Source of the DNA: JAJFJD01 sp965228975
GTDB lineage: Bacteria; Pseudomonadota; Alphaproteobacteria; UBA8366
DNA length: 64,000 nt
Reading direction: 5' to 3'
Assembly: GCA_965228975.1 (NCBI GenBank)
Contig: OZ245851.1
Location: forward strand, 1,674,001-1,738,000
Positions 17,995 to 26,072 of this stretch are shown here, in pieces; the first letter of the stretch is position 1; each line of letters begins with the position of its first letter. The notes beneath the pieces are model-generated. The model saw nothing but the letters and a program-made list of their open reading frames with translations, did not search any database and was not told the DNA's origin. The position numbers and the translations under genes are program-made.

Positions 17995-19407
17995 ATGGCC
18001 GATACTTCTTTCGATCTGATCGTAGTGGGCGGCGGGCCCGGTGGTTATGTCGCCGCCATCCGGGCGGCGCAGCTCGGCGTGAAGACCGCCGTCGTCGAAG
18101 GCGAGCATCTCGGCGGCATATGCCTCAACTGGGGCTGTATCCCGACCAAGGCGCTGCTGCGGTCGGCAGAGATTTTCCACAATATCGAAAACGCGGAATC
18201 CTTCGGCCTGTCGGTAAAGGGCGTTTCCTTCGATGTCGGCAAGATCGTCGACCGGTCGCGCAAGGTCGCCAAGCAATTGAGCGGCGGCGTCGCCCACTTG
18301 CTGAAGAAGAACAAGGTCACCGTATTCGACGGTTACGGTAAGCTCGCCGGCGGATCGGCCGGGGCGCGCAAGGTTGCGGTCGAGAAAGACGGCAAGGCGG
18401 TCGCGGACCTCACCGCGAAACACGTGATCCTGGCCAGCGGTGCGCGGGCGCGGACGCTGCCGGGGTTGGAGCCGGACGGCAAGCTGATCTGGACCTACAA
18501 GGAAGCCATGGTGCCGGATGTCATGCCGAAATCTCTGCTGGTTGTCGGCTCGGGCGCGATCGGCATTGAATTCGCGAGCTTTTTCCGCACGCTCGGCGCC
18601 GAGGTCACGGTGGTCGAAGTGCTCGATCGGGTATTGCCGGTCGAAGACGAGGAAGTGTCCGCCTTCGCGCATAAGGCCTTCGAAAAGCAGGGCATGAAGA
18701 TCATGACCGGCGCGGCGGTCAAGGCGCTGAAAAAAGGCAAGGTATCGGTGACCGCGACCGTTGAGGCAGGCGGCAAATCCAGCGAGATCACAGTGGACAG
18801 GGTGATCATGGCCGTCGGGATCGTCGGGAATGTCGAGAATATCGGCATAGATGGCACCAAGGTGAAGGTCGACCGTGGCCATGTGGTGGTCGACGAATGG
18901 CTGCAGACCGGCGAGCCGGGCGTTTACGCCATAGGCGATCTGGTCGGTCCGCCCTGGCTGGCGCACAAGGCATCGCATGAGGGCGTGATCTGCGTCGAGA
19001 AGATCGCCGGCGTGCAGGGCGTGCATCCGCTGAACACGTTGAACATCCCCGGGTGCACCTATTGCCACCCACAGGTAGCCTCCGTCGGCATGACCGAGGC
19101 GGCGGCCAAGGAGAAGGGGCATAAAGTGCGGGTCGGTCGCTTTCCGTTCATCGGCAATGGCAAGGCTATCGCCCTGGGCGAGTCCGAAGGCTTCGTGAAG
19201 ACGGTCTTCGATGCGGATACCGGGGAATTGCTGGGCGCGCATATGATCGGCGCCGAGGTGACCGAGCTTATCCAGGGCTATGGAGTCGCCAAGACGCTGG
19301 AAACGACCGAGGCCGAACTGATGCATGCGGTCTTCCCGCATCCGACCCTGTCGGAAATGATGCATGAGTCGGTGCTTGACGCCTACGGCCGTGCGATCCA
19401 CTTTTAA
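17995..19407 (+). CDS. lpd: Dihydrolipoamide dehydrogenase (E3)
   Basis: E3 reoxidises dihydrolipoyl groups of the 2-oxoacid dehydrogenase complexes with FAD and NAD. The 470-residue flavoprotein has the FAD-binding VVGGGPGGYVAAI near residue 10, the redox-active Cys43 and Cys48 in GICLNWGCIPTK, an NAD-binding VVGSGAIGIEFASFF in the middle, and the His449-Glu454 pair in FPHPTLSE. AGAGGA precedes the ATG. It closes the pdh operon and is followed by lipA 34 bases on. Confidence 0.97.
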   Translation: MADTSFDLIVVGGGPGGYVAAIRAAQLGVKTAVVEGEHLGGICLNWGCIPTKALLRSAEIFHNIENAESFGLSVKGVSFDVGKIVDRSRKVAKQLSGGVAHLLKKNKVTVFDGYGKLAGGSAGARKVAVEKDGKAVADLTAKHVILASGARARTLPGLEPDGKLIWTYKEAMVPDVMPKSLLVVGSGAIGIEFASFFRTLGAEVTVVEVLDRVLPVEDEEVSAFAHKAFEKQGMKIMTGAAVKALKKGKVSVTATVEAGGKSSEITVDRVIMAVGIVGNVENIGIDGTKVKVDRGHVVVDEWLQTGEPGVYAIGDLVGPPWLAHKASHEGVICVEKIAGVQGVHPLNTLNIPGCTYCHPQVASVGMTEAAAKEKGHKVRVGRFPFIGNGKAIALGESEGFVKTVFDADTGELLGAHMIGAEVTELIQGYGVAKTLETTEAELMHAVFPHPTLSEMMHESVLDAYGRAIHF

Positions 19408-19441
19408 TCCGAGCTTAAGCCACAGGCATTAAGGCTTTTCT

Positions 19442-20392
19442 ATGACTTCCGTTCCCGAGCGCGTGCGCCATCCGGAAAAGCGCAATAACCCGGACAATCC
19501 GATCCAGCGGAAGCCGGACTGGATCCGCGTCAAGGCGCCGACCTCGAAGCAGTATTCCGAAACACGCGACATCGTTCGCGAAAATGGGCTGCACACCGTC
19601 TGCGAAGAGGCGGGATGTCCGAATATCGGCGAGTGTTGGGCGAAGAAACACGCCACCTTCATGATCATGGGGGATACCTGCACGCGCGCCTGCGCCTTCT
19701 GCAACGTGGCGACCGGTCAGCCGAATCCGCTCGATCCGATGGAGCCCGTGAACGTGGCGGCCGCGGTTGCGAAGTTGGGCCTGGAGCATGTGGTGATTAC
19801 CTCGGTCGACCGGGACGACCTGGCCGATGGCGGGGCGGAGCATTTTGCCCAAGTCATTGGATATATTCGGGAAATGTCGCCGGGTACGACGATCGAGATC
19901 CTCACGCCGGATTTCATGAACAAGGACGGCGCGATCGAAACCGTCGTCGAGGCGCGCCCCGACGTGTTCAACCACAATATCGAGACGGTGCCGCGGCTCT
20001 ATCCGACGATCCGTCCCGGCGCGCGCTATTTCACCAGCCTCGAACTGCTGAGCCGGGTCAAGAAACTCGACCCGAGCCTGTTCACCAAATCCGGCCTCAT
20101 GGTTGGGTTGGGCGAGGAAAAGCAAGAGGTTGCGCAGGTTATGGACGATCTCCGCGCCGCCGACGTCGACTTCATCACGATCGGGCAATATCTCCAGCCC
20201 ACGCCGAAACACGCCGCGATCGACCGGTTCGTCACGCCGGACGAATTCGACAGTTATGCGACGTTGGCGCGGGGCAAGGGTTTTTTGATGGTGGCGTCCT
20301 CACCGTTGACCCGGTCCTCTTACCACGCCGGCGACGATTTCCGCCGCCTCCGCGAGGCCCGTGCCGTTCAATCCGCCGCTTCCGCCGGTTAG
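19442..20392 (+). CDS. lipA: Lipoyl synthase
   Basis: LipA is a radical SAM enzyme that inserts two sulfurs into octanoyl groups on lipoyl domains, here most likely those of PdhB and PdhC. The 316-residue protein has both iron-sulfur clusters: the auxiliary cluster cysteines 54, 59 and 65 (CEEAGCPNIGEC) and the SAM-cluster cysteines 80, 84 and 87 (CTRACAFC). The C-terminal SSPLTRSSYHA holds the serine that ligates the auxiliary cluster. It follows lpd closely. Placement beside the PDH genes fits its role. Confidence 0.97.
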   Translation: MTSVPERVRHPEKRNNPDNPIQRKPDWIRVKAPTSKQYSETRDIVRENGLHTVCEEAGCPNIGECWAKKHATFMIMGDTCTRACAFCNVATGQPNPLDPMEPVNVAAAVAKLGLEHVVITSVDRDDLADGGAEHFAQVIGYIREMSPGTTIEILTPDFMNKDGAIETVVEARPDVFNHNIETVPRLYPTIRPGARYFTSLELLSRVKKLDPSLFTKSGLMVGLGEEKQEVAQVMDDLRAADVDFITIGQYLQPTPKHAAIDRFVTPDEFDSYATLARGKGFLMVASSPLTRSSYHAGDDFRRLREARAVQSAASAG

Positions 20393-20405
20393 CGGACGAG
20401 GGGCT

Positions 20406-20852
20406 GTGCCGAGCCATTCCGAAAAGCGCGAGCTTCCGTATCCGTCCGAGCACCTGTTTGATTTGGTGGCGGATGTCGAGGAATACCCTGATTTCCTGCC
20501 CTGGTGTGTCGCATGCCGCATCTTGAACCGAACCGAAACCGAGCTTCGGGCCGAGTTGGCGATCGGGTTCAAGGGGATACGGGAACGCTTTATCAGTCAT
20601 GTCACGCTTGATCGGCCGAACCGCAGGATTGACGTGACCTACGAGGACGGCCCGTTCAAGTATCTCGAGAACCACTGGGTCTTCCATGACATGGGAGAGG
20701 CCCGCTGCCTGCTCGATTTTCATGTGGATTTCGAGTTCAAGTCCCGCCTGCTTGCCATGGTGATGGGGCCGCTGTTCGACGATGCGGTCCGACGCATGGT
20801 GCAGGCATTCGAGGACCGCGCCGCCGCGCTGCACGCTGCCGCTTCGGCCTGA
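20406..20852 (+). CDS. Coenzyme Q-binding START-like protein (COQ10/RatA family)
   Basis: A 148-residue single-domain protein of the polyketide cyclase/START superfamily. The segments LPYPSEHLFDLVADVEEYPDF, FLPWCVACRI and the MVMGPLFDDAVRRMVQAFEDRA end are typical of the ubiquinone-binding COQ10 family, annotated RatA in enterobacteria. In alphaproteobacteria it follows lipA and probably helps ubiquinone function in respiration. The GTG start was chosen because GAGG lies 5 bases upstream; a start at 20361 would overlap lipA by 32 bases and add a Pro-rich tail foreign to the family. Confidence 0.87.
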   Translation: MPSHSEKRELPYPSEHLFDLVADVEEYPDFLPWCVACRILNRTETELRAELAIGFKGIRERFISHVTLDRPNRRIDVTYEDGPFKYLENHWVFHDMGEARCLLDFHVDFEFKSRLLAMVMGPLFDDAVRRMVQAFEDRAAALHAAASA

Positions 20853-20887
20853 CCGCGGTAGACCGCCGCCTTCAATTAAGTCCTATC

Positions 20888-20910
20888 GTGCATTCTGTGC
20901 ATAAATGCAC
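20888..20910. repeat. GTGCAT half-site cluster in a gene-free stretch
   Basis: The 340 bases between 20853 and the next gene hold no ORF with coding character. Near the left end GTGCAT occurs twice as a direct repeat with 9-base period (20888 and 20897), and the second copy forms GTGCAT-AA-ATGCAC (20897-20910). Such three half-sites look like a binding site for a dimeric regulator. The rest of the stretch grows AT-rich toward the XRE gene. Confidence 0.4.
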
Positions 20911-21087
20911 GGGCTTCCCGAGTCGTTTCGAGTCGCGGATTTCTTAGTCTTCCGATCGTCGCACAGGCGCTACTTCATCCGCAGACTATTTATTCCGTTA
21001 TCGTAATGATTAATCGGCCGCTCCAATGTCCCATCAACAACTGGTGCGTGTGCTTGCGGTAGCTACAATATCTAGGCGAACAACGCG

Positions 21088-21125
21088 CTGACAGACGTAG
21101 TTATCCCTAGTATATTAGGTATAAT
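21088..21125 (+). promoter_or_regulatory. Promoter with palindromic operator before the XRE gene
   Basis: CTGACA (21088-21093) and TATATT (21111-21116) are 17 bases apart and make a plausible sigma-70 promoter; TATAAT at 21120-21125 is an alternative -10. The -10 lies inside a 20-base imperfect palindrome at 21103-21122 (16 of 20 positions symmetric, core CCTAGTATATTAGG). A regulator bound here would block the promoter, so autorepression by the XRE protein is an attractive but unproven reading. Confidence 0.5.
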
Positions 21126-21194
21126 ATATAATTAGATCGACCTTGAGACCGTTTTGTGAATTTCGTCTCATGGATGGTGGGAGGCGAGGACGGC

Positions 21195-21902
21195 ATGAGC
21201 CCGTCGCAGATTCGGGCAGCGCGGGCGCTCATCGGGGCGAAGCAATCCGATCTGGCGCGTGCCGCCGGCGTCTCACTCGCGACGCTGAACAACATCGAAC
21301 GCGGTGTCGGTGATCCGCGCAGCAGCACGCTCGAGAGGATCGAGGCGGCGCTGGCTGGCGCTGGTGTCGAGTTCGAGGACGATGCCGAGCGGGAATCGGT
21401 CACCCTTCGCCGGATCGACCGCCCGGCGGCGTATGAGACGCTGTTCGCCAGCCAGCGGGTGCTGGAGCTGTTGAGCCCGGACTCCCTGACTCCGGTGGAA
21501 AAAGTACTGTTTTTCGCGCGCCGCGAGGGCGAGAGCGACGGCACGGCCCGAATTTGCCTTCTGGTCGAGGGGCACAATCGGGCGGTTCTGCTAGATCGGG
21601 TGCAATTCAGCGTCGCCAACAGCGGCCGGGCCGCCGAAGTCGCCGCGATTCTGCTTTGGGCTTTCAGCTTTCACGCCAACGCTTTGTTTTATCTGGATCA
21701 AATGCTTGATGACACCACTGCCGGCGCTCTGCCCGAGGTGGTGCGACGGCTGCGCGGATTGCCCTGGCGGGAACTACGCCATCCATCAACCTTCTTCGAC
21801 GTCTTCGACGATTGGGAGGGGCATTTGCGCCCCTATGCCGACCGGCAAGGGCATCCGATGGCGGAATTGCTTGCGTTGGTCAATGCCGCTCCGCAAGCGT
21901 GA
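21195..21902 (+). CDS. XRE-family helix-turn-helix regulator with unknown C-terminal region
   Basis: A 235-residue protein. Residues about 5-58 form an XRE/Cro-type HTH: SQIRAARALIGAKQSDLARA, then GVSLATLNNIERG, then STLERIEAALAGAGVEF. The following 175 residues have no motif I recognise, but hold hydrophobic stretches around VAAILLWAFSFHANALFYLDQM that may be a ligand or dimer region. ATG 21195 is favoured over GTG 21156 because GAGG lies 5 bases before it. It has its own AT-rich promoter region and no same-strand partner; the next gene converges with it, leaving no gap (the two overlap by 23 bases at their ends). Confidence 0.75.
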   Translation: MSPSQIRAARALIGAKQSDLARAAGVSLATLNNIERGVGDPRSSTLERIEAALAGAGVEFEDDAERESVTLRRIDRPAAYETLFASQRVLELLSPDSLTPVEKVLFFARREGESDGTARICLLVEGHNRAVLLDRVQFSVANSGRAAEVAAILLWAFSFHANALFYLDQMLDDTTAGALPEVVRRLRGLPWRELRHPSTFFDVFDDWEGHLRPYADRQGHPMAELLALVNAAPQA

Positions 21903-22377
21903 GCAACATCTCCAGGGCGGCCCGGACGGACTCCGCGCGGATGGCGTCGCGATCCCCGTCGAACCGGTTTTCCTGGACCTCGACGCCGGCGCCGCGCAGC
22001 GCCGCGCCGATATAGACCAGCCCGACCGGTTTTGACGCGGTTCCGCCGCCGGGGCCGGCGACGCCCGTGATGCTCGCGGCCAGGTCGACCGGAGCATGGT
22101 CCAAGGCGCCTGTGGCCATAGCCTGTGCCACCTCACGGCTGACCGCGCCGTGCGTTTCGATAAGGGCCGGGTCGACACCGACCTCTTCCGCCTTGGCCTC
22201 GTTGGAATAAGTCACGTATCCGCGTTCGACCACGGACGAGGAGCCGGGCACGGCGGTAAGAAGACCGGCGAGCAGGCCGCCGGTGCAGGATTCCACCGTC
22301 GCAATTTTTAGGCCCTTGCCCTCGCAAATCTCAAGTAATTTCTTCGCATCGTGCTGTAGATCATTTGAATATCGCAT
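21880..22377 (-). CDS. pncC: CinA-type nicotinamide-nucleotide amidohydrolase (PncC)
   Basis: This 165-residue protein is the stand-alone C-terminal CinA domain, which deamidates NMN to NaMN in pyridine-nucleotide recycling. The active-site features are present: Ser30 in VESCTGG, Tyr57 and Lys62 in YVTYSNEAKA, and SITGVAGPGGG, KPVGLVY and FDGDRDAIR further on. The length equals the E. coli homologue. ATG 22377 follows GGATCGATTT; a GTG at 22392 whose bases overlap the pgpA stop (GTGA) is an alternative and would couple translation to pgpA. Confidence 0.93.
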   Translation of the reverse strand: MRYSNDLQHDAKKLLEICEGKGLKIATVESCTGGLLAGLLTAVPGSSSVVERGYVTYSNEAKAEEVGVDPALIETHGAVSREVAQAMATGALDHAPVDLAASITGVAGPGGGTASKPVGLVYIGAALRGAGVEVQENRFDGDRDAIRAESVRAALEMLLTLAERH

Positions 22378-22388
22378 AAATCGATCCG

Positions 22389-22865
22389 TCACATAACGAA
22401 TGTAAGGCCAAACACCACGATCGCAGCGTAGATGCCGGCAACGATATCGTCGAGCATGACGCCCGGCGCACCGGGCAGCTTTTGGTCGCACCAACTCGCC
22501 GGCCATGGCTTCAGGATGTCGAAGAGACGGAAGGCAAAAAAGCCGGCGGCATAAAGCCATAGGTCGAGCGGCCAGACCGGGATAAGCGCGATCCACTGGC
22601 CCGCCACCTCGTCGATGACGATCCGGCCGGGATCTTTCTCCCCCGTTGTGTCCTGAATGCGCGCGGTGGCCCATATACCCAGGGCCAGCGCCGCCAGCGC
22701 CGCCGGGATAAGGGCCAACGGACCGAACCGGTCGGCGATGAACCAGGCCGGCACCAGGGCGGCGGCGCTGGCCCAGGTGCCGGGCGCAATGGGCAGATAC
22801 CCGATCCCGCAGACCGTCGCGGACAGCGAGGCGGGATGGAGTGGCGAGAGGGTTGATTTCGTCAT
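22389..22865 (-). CDS. pgpA: Phosphatidylglycerophosphatase A
   Basis: PgpA removes phosphate from phosphatidylglycerophosphate to make phosphatidylglycerol in the inner membrane. The 158-residue protein has GIGYLPIAPGTWAS near the start, the metal-binding IDEVAGQWI, the FRLFDILKPWPASW helix and DDIVAGIYAA, all typical of PgpA, with three to four membrane segments. The ATG lies 4 bases after the ispDF stop, so the genes are co-transcribed, and the end overlaps or abuts the cinA start. Confidence 0.95.
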   Translation of the reverse strand: MTKSTLSPLHPASLSATVCGIGYLPIAPGTWASAAALVPAWFIADRFGPLALIPAALAALALGIWATARIQDTTGEKDPGRIVIDEVAGQWIALIPVWPLDLWLYAAGFFAFRLFDILKPWPASWCDQKLPGAPGVMLDDIVAGIYAAIVVFGLTFVM

Positions 22866-22869
22866 GAAA

Positions 22870-24036
22870 TCACAATTGGACGGCCGCCGCGGCCTGCGCC
22901 GCGATGCCTTCGGCCCGGCCGGTGAAGCCAAGGCCTTCGGTGGTCGTGGCCTTGACGCTGACCCGTTCCGGGTCGATCTCGCAGATTTCCGCGATCCGTT
23001 GGCGCATGGCGGCACGGTGCGGGCCGATTTTCGGCAGTTCGCAGATGATCGTCACGTCGAGGCTGGTGATCACGCCTTGCCGCGCGCGTACCCGTTCGGC
23101 GGCCTTGGCGAGGAAAATGGCCGAATCCGCGGATTTCCACTGTGGTTCGCTCGGCGGGAAGTGGTCGCCGATATCGCCTTCCGCCAGCGCGCCGAAGATG
23201 GCGTCGGTGATCGCGTGCAGTCCGACATCGGCGTCCGAATGCCCCTTGAGGCGGGCCGAATGCGGGATTTCGACCCCGCAGATGGTGACATGATCGCCGG
23301 GTTCGAAGCGATGGACGTCGAAGCCCGTGCCGAGCCGGGTCTCGGTCGTCGCACCCGTCGGCCCGGTTTCCCGGAGGATGGTCTCCGCGCGCATGAAATC
23401 CTCCTCGGTGGTGACTTTGATGTTGTTCTCGTGCCCCATCACGAGTTGCACCGGCATGCCGGTCGCCTCTGCAACGCCCGCGTCGTCGGTGTGTTCCTGG
23501 CCCTTGACGGCCGTGTGGGCGTCCAGGATGGCCTTGTAGCGGAATCCCTGGGGGGTTTGCGCCCGCCACAGCCCAACGCGCTCCACAGTGCCTGAAACGC
23601 GATCCTGCGCGTCACCGCGTTTGATGGTGTCGATGACCGGCACGGCGGCGATCGCTGCGGGGCTCGTTGCCAGTGATTCGATGATTCGGCGCACCGTCGC
23701 GCGGTCCGTGAAGGGGCGGGCGGCATCCTGGATTAGCACAATATCGGGTGAATTCTTCTGTATACTTATCAACCCATTATACGACGATCCTTGACGAGAA
23801 TCTGAGCCGTATACGGGTTCCAGGAGATCCAGCCCGCCGGTCGCAGCCTCGTACAGCCCGGTATCGTCGGGATGAATGACGGCGCGCACGGCGTCGATAT
23901 CGGGATGTTCCGTGAAAGCAGCGAGCGTGCGCCGCAGCATGGGTCTGCCGCCGATGTCACGGTATTGCTTCGGCACGCCGCCGCCGGCACGGGTGCCTCT
24001 TCCGCCGGCGAGGACGAGGGCGACTGTGCCTGTCAT
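22870..24036 (-). CDS. ispDF: Bifunctional MEP-pathway enzyme IspD-IspF
   Basis: A fusion of MEP cytidylyltransferase (IspD, about residues 1-225) and MECDP synthase (IspF, about 230-388), catalysing steps three and five of the non-mevalonate isoprenoid pathway. IspD shows ALVLAGGRGTRAGGGVPKQY with Lys23, DAARPF and ATGMPVQLVMG. IspF shows GTGFDVHRF with metal-binding Asp and His, GHSDADVGLHAI and GDIGDHFPPS. Such fusions are common in alphaproteobacteria, where the intervening IspE is encoded elsewhere. The start at MTGTVALVLAGG was chosen because the upstream frame is arginine-rich and has no similarity. Confidence 0.96.
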   Translation of the reverse strand: MTGTVALVLAGGRGTRAGGGVPKQYRDIGGRPMLRRTLAAFTEHPDIDAVRAVIHPDDTGLYEAATGGLDLLEPVYGSDSRQGSSYNGLISIQKNSPDIVLIQDAARPFTDRATVRRIIESLATSPAAIAAVPVIDTIKRGDAQDRVSGTVERVGLWRAQTPQGFRYKAILDAHTAVKGQEHTDDAGVAEATGMPVQLVMGHENNIKVTTEEDFMRAETILRETGPTGATTETRLGTGFDVHRFEPGDHVTICGVEIPHSARLKGHSDADVGLHAITDAIFGALAEGDIGDHFPPSEPQWKSADSAIFLAKAAERVRARQGVITSLDVTIICELPKIGPHRAAMRQRIAEICEIDPERVSVKATTTEGLGFTGRAEGIAAQAAAAVQL

Positions 24037-24152
24037 GCGCGAAACCTCGAATTTAGCTTGATGGCGTCGAAAACGCGGGCATATTGGCGGCAAAGATCGG
24101 CGTTGCCAAGGTTGGCGACGTGCCGTCGGCAAAGCATGGTAGGGTCCCTTCG

Positions 24153-24950
24153 ATGGATGATCCCCTGGTTCATAACCTCTTGGCAGCGCTCACGCTGGCG
24201 CCGGCGACGCTGTGGGTATTGTGGGGCCGTCCGGAAAAGAATGCTCTTTTTTGGAGTTTATTCCTTCTGGCGGCTGCCGGACCATTGGTCATTTGCGCCC
24301 GTTTCGTGCAGGCCGGCTGGCAAACCGGGTTTGCCGCCGCCCTCTGGGTGACGATTGCCGGGTGTATCCTGGTCTTCCTCATCCTGTCGGTGCTGACACG
24401 GAATGCGCATCGGCTGGCCTGCCTTCTCATGCCGTATCTGCTGGTCCTTTCGCTTAGTGCTGCGGTTTGGGGCAGCGCAACGGCTGAAACCCTGCAAGGG
24501 CAGCCGCCCGCTTGGATCGTGACGCATATCGTCACGTCGGTTCTCACCTACATCTTGCTGACGCTGGCTGCGATCGCCGGCGCGGCCGTTGTGGTGCATG
24601 AGGCCGCGCTGCGGCGCAAAAAGCGCTTCCGAATCCTGGATCGGCTGCCTTCCACCGCGGATTCGGAGCGGCTGGAGCTGAATTTGCTCTTGGCGGCGGA
24701 GGCGGTGCTGGGGCTCGGTATCGTAAGCGGCATGGTGCTGCAGTATACGCTTGACGGCGTGTTTTTAACCTTTGATCACAAAACACTTTTCAGTTTCCTG
24801 GCGTTTGCCGTTATCGGGGGATTGCTAATCGCCCACTACAAGGTTGGGGTGCGCGGTCGCCAGGCGGCGCGGGTCGTCCTGGTCGGATATTTGTTGATCA
24901 CACTGGGTTATCCCGGCGTCAAATTCGTTACGGATGTCCTTATCGCTTGA
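24153..24950 (+). CDS. CcsA/YpjD-type multi-pass membrane protein
   Basis: A 265-residue protein with about eight membrane helices. The segments HIVTSVLTYILLTLAAIAGA, FDHKTLFSFLAFAVIGGLL and RGRQAARVVLVGYLLITLGY match the core of the CcsA/HemX/YpjD cytochrome-assembly family, including the conserved His in FDHK. No other cytochrome c maturation gene lies nearby, so a haem-handling role is inference from family only. ATG 24153 follows AGGG at suitable distance. It is divergent from ispDF with a 116-base shared gap. Confidence 0.72.
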   Translation: MDDPLVHNLLAALTLAPATLWVLWGRPEKNALFWSLFLLAAAGPLVICARFVQAGWQTGFAAALWVTIAGCILVFLILSVLTRNAHRLACLLMPYLLVLSLSAAVWGSATAETLQGQPPAWIVTHIVTSVLTYILLTLAAIAGAAVVVHEAALRRKKRFRILDRLPSTADSERLELNLLLAAEAVLGLGIVSGMVLQYTLDGVFLTFDHKTLFSFLAFAVIGGLLIAHYKVGVRGRQAARVVLVGYLLITLGYPGVKFVTDVLIA

Positions 24951-25015
24951 TGTTTCGGCGTCGGAATGCGGCATCCTGCCACGCCCTTTTGGGTTGAACG
25001 CCGTGCCGAAATTCG

Positions 25016-25075
25016 TTGCAGGCGCGAAGAAACGCGCTATTATGCCCATTCATTGACCACAAATCAGAACTGATT
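25016..25075 (+). promoter_or_regulatory. Promoter and palindrome before the dusB-ntr operon
   Basis: TTGCAG (25016-25021) and TATTAT (25038-25043) with a 16-base spacer form a good sigma-70-like promoter. A perfect inverted repeat AATCAG-AA-CTGATT (25062-25075) follows and ends 5 bases before the TTG start codon of dusB, in the place where a ribosome binding site would be expected and none is seen. The repeat could be an operator or an RNA hairpin limiting initiation. Confidence 0.5.
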
Positions 25076-25080
25076 AAATA

Positions 25081-26070
25081 TTGAGCATTAATATCGGCCC
25101 ACTTGGAACCCGCACCCGGGTGATTTTGGCTCCCATGTCCGGCGTTACCGACGCACCGTTCCGGCGGCTTGCGCGCCGTTTGGGTGCGCGGCTGGTCGTG
25201 TCCGAGATGATCGCCAGCGATGCGATGATCCGCGAAGTGCGCGATGAAATGCGAAAGATGTCAACGAATTGCGCTGAAGAGTTTCCGATGGCGGTGCAGC
25301 TTGCCGGCGCAGATCCCGAAACCATGGCGGAGGCGGCGCGGCTCAATGTGGACCGGGGCGCTGCGGTCATCGACATCAATTTCGGCTGCCCGGCAAAGCG
25401 CGTCGTGAACAAACTGTGCGGCTCTGGGATCATGCGGGACGAGATGCTCGCCGGCCGTATCATGGAGGCGATGGTGGCCGCCGTCGACGTCCCGGTGACC
25501 ATGAAAATGCGTACCGGATGGGACGATTCGGACCGGAACGCGCCGCGGATCGCGAAAATCGCGGAAGACTGCGGCATTCAGATGATTACAGTTCACGGCC
25601 GGACGCGTTGCCAATTTTATAAAGGATCGGCCGACTGGGCCTTTATCCGGTCGGTCAAGGACGCGGTGAGCATACCGGTGGTGGCCAACGGTGACATCAC
25701 CGACGCGTCCTCTGCCGCCGCATGTCTGCAGGCGTCCGGTGCGGACGGCGTCATGATCGGCCGGGGCGCACAGGGAAAACCCTGGTTGATCGGGCAGGTG
25801 GATGCGGTGCTCGCCGGCCGGCCCATGCCCGCCGCTCCGAGCGTTGCCGAGCAGCGTGAGATCGTCTTGGCCCACTATGACGACATGCTTCGGCACTACG
25901 GCAAACATCAGGGAAGCCGGATCGCGCGAAAACATATCTGTTGGTATTCCAAGGGACTGTCCGGTTCCGCTGAATTCAGGGCATCGGTCAATCGGATCGA
26001 CGATCCCGCCGGCGTCCAAGCGTCGATCAGTGCCTTCTATGGCGCTGCGGCCGATCGTATGGCTGCTTGA
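25081..26070 (+). CDS. dusB: tRNA-dihydrouridine synthase B (NifR3)
   Basis: DusB reduces uridines in the tRNA D-loop with FMN and NADPH. The 329-residue protein reads ILAPMSGVTDAPFRRL at the start, INFGCPAKRV with the catalytic cysteine, KMRTGWDD, TVHGRTRCQFYKGSADW and GVMIGRGAQGKPW. In alphaproteobacteria it leads the ntr operon, historically as nifR3. An in-frame TAA just upstream forces a TTG start. The last base of the stop region joins ntrB without a real gap. Confidence 0.94.
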   Translation: MSINIGPLGTRTRVILAPMSGVTDAPFRRLARRLGARLVVSEMIASDAMIREVRDEMRKMSTNCAEEFPMAVQLAGADPETMAEAARLNVDRGAAVIDINFGCPAKRVVNKLCGSGIMRDEMLAGRIMEAMVAAVDVPVTMKMRTGWDDSDRNAPRIAKIAEDCGIQMITVHGRTRCQFYKGSADWAFIRSVKDAVSIPVVANGDITDASSAAACLQASGADGVMIGRGAQGKPWLIGQVDAVLAGRPMPAAPSVAEQREIVLAHYDDMLRHYGKHQGSRIARKHICWYSKGLSGSAEFRASVNRIDDPAGVQASISAFYGAAADRMAA

Positions 26071-26072
26071 TC

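Noticed and set aside
17902..19401. A 499-codon minus-strand frame opposite lpd
   Set aside because: Shadow of a full-length, motif-rich E3 gene.
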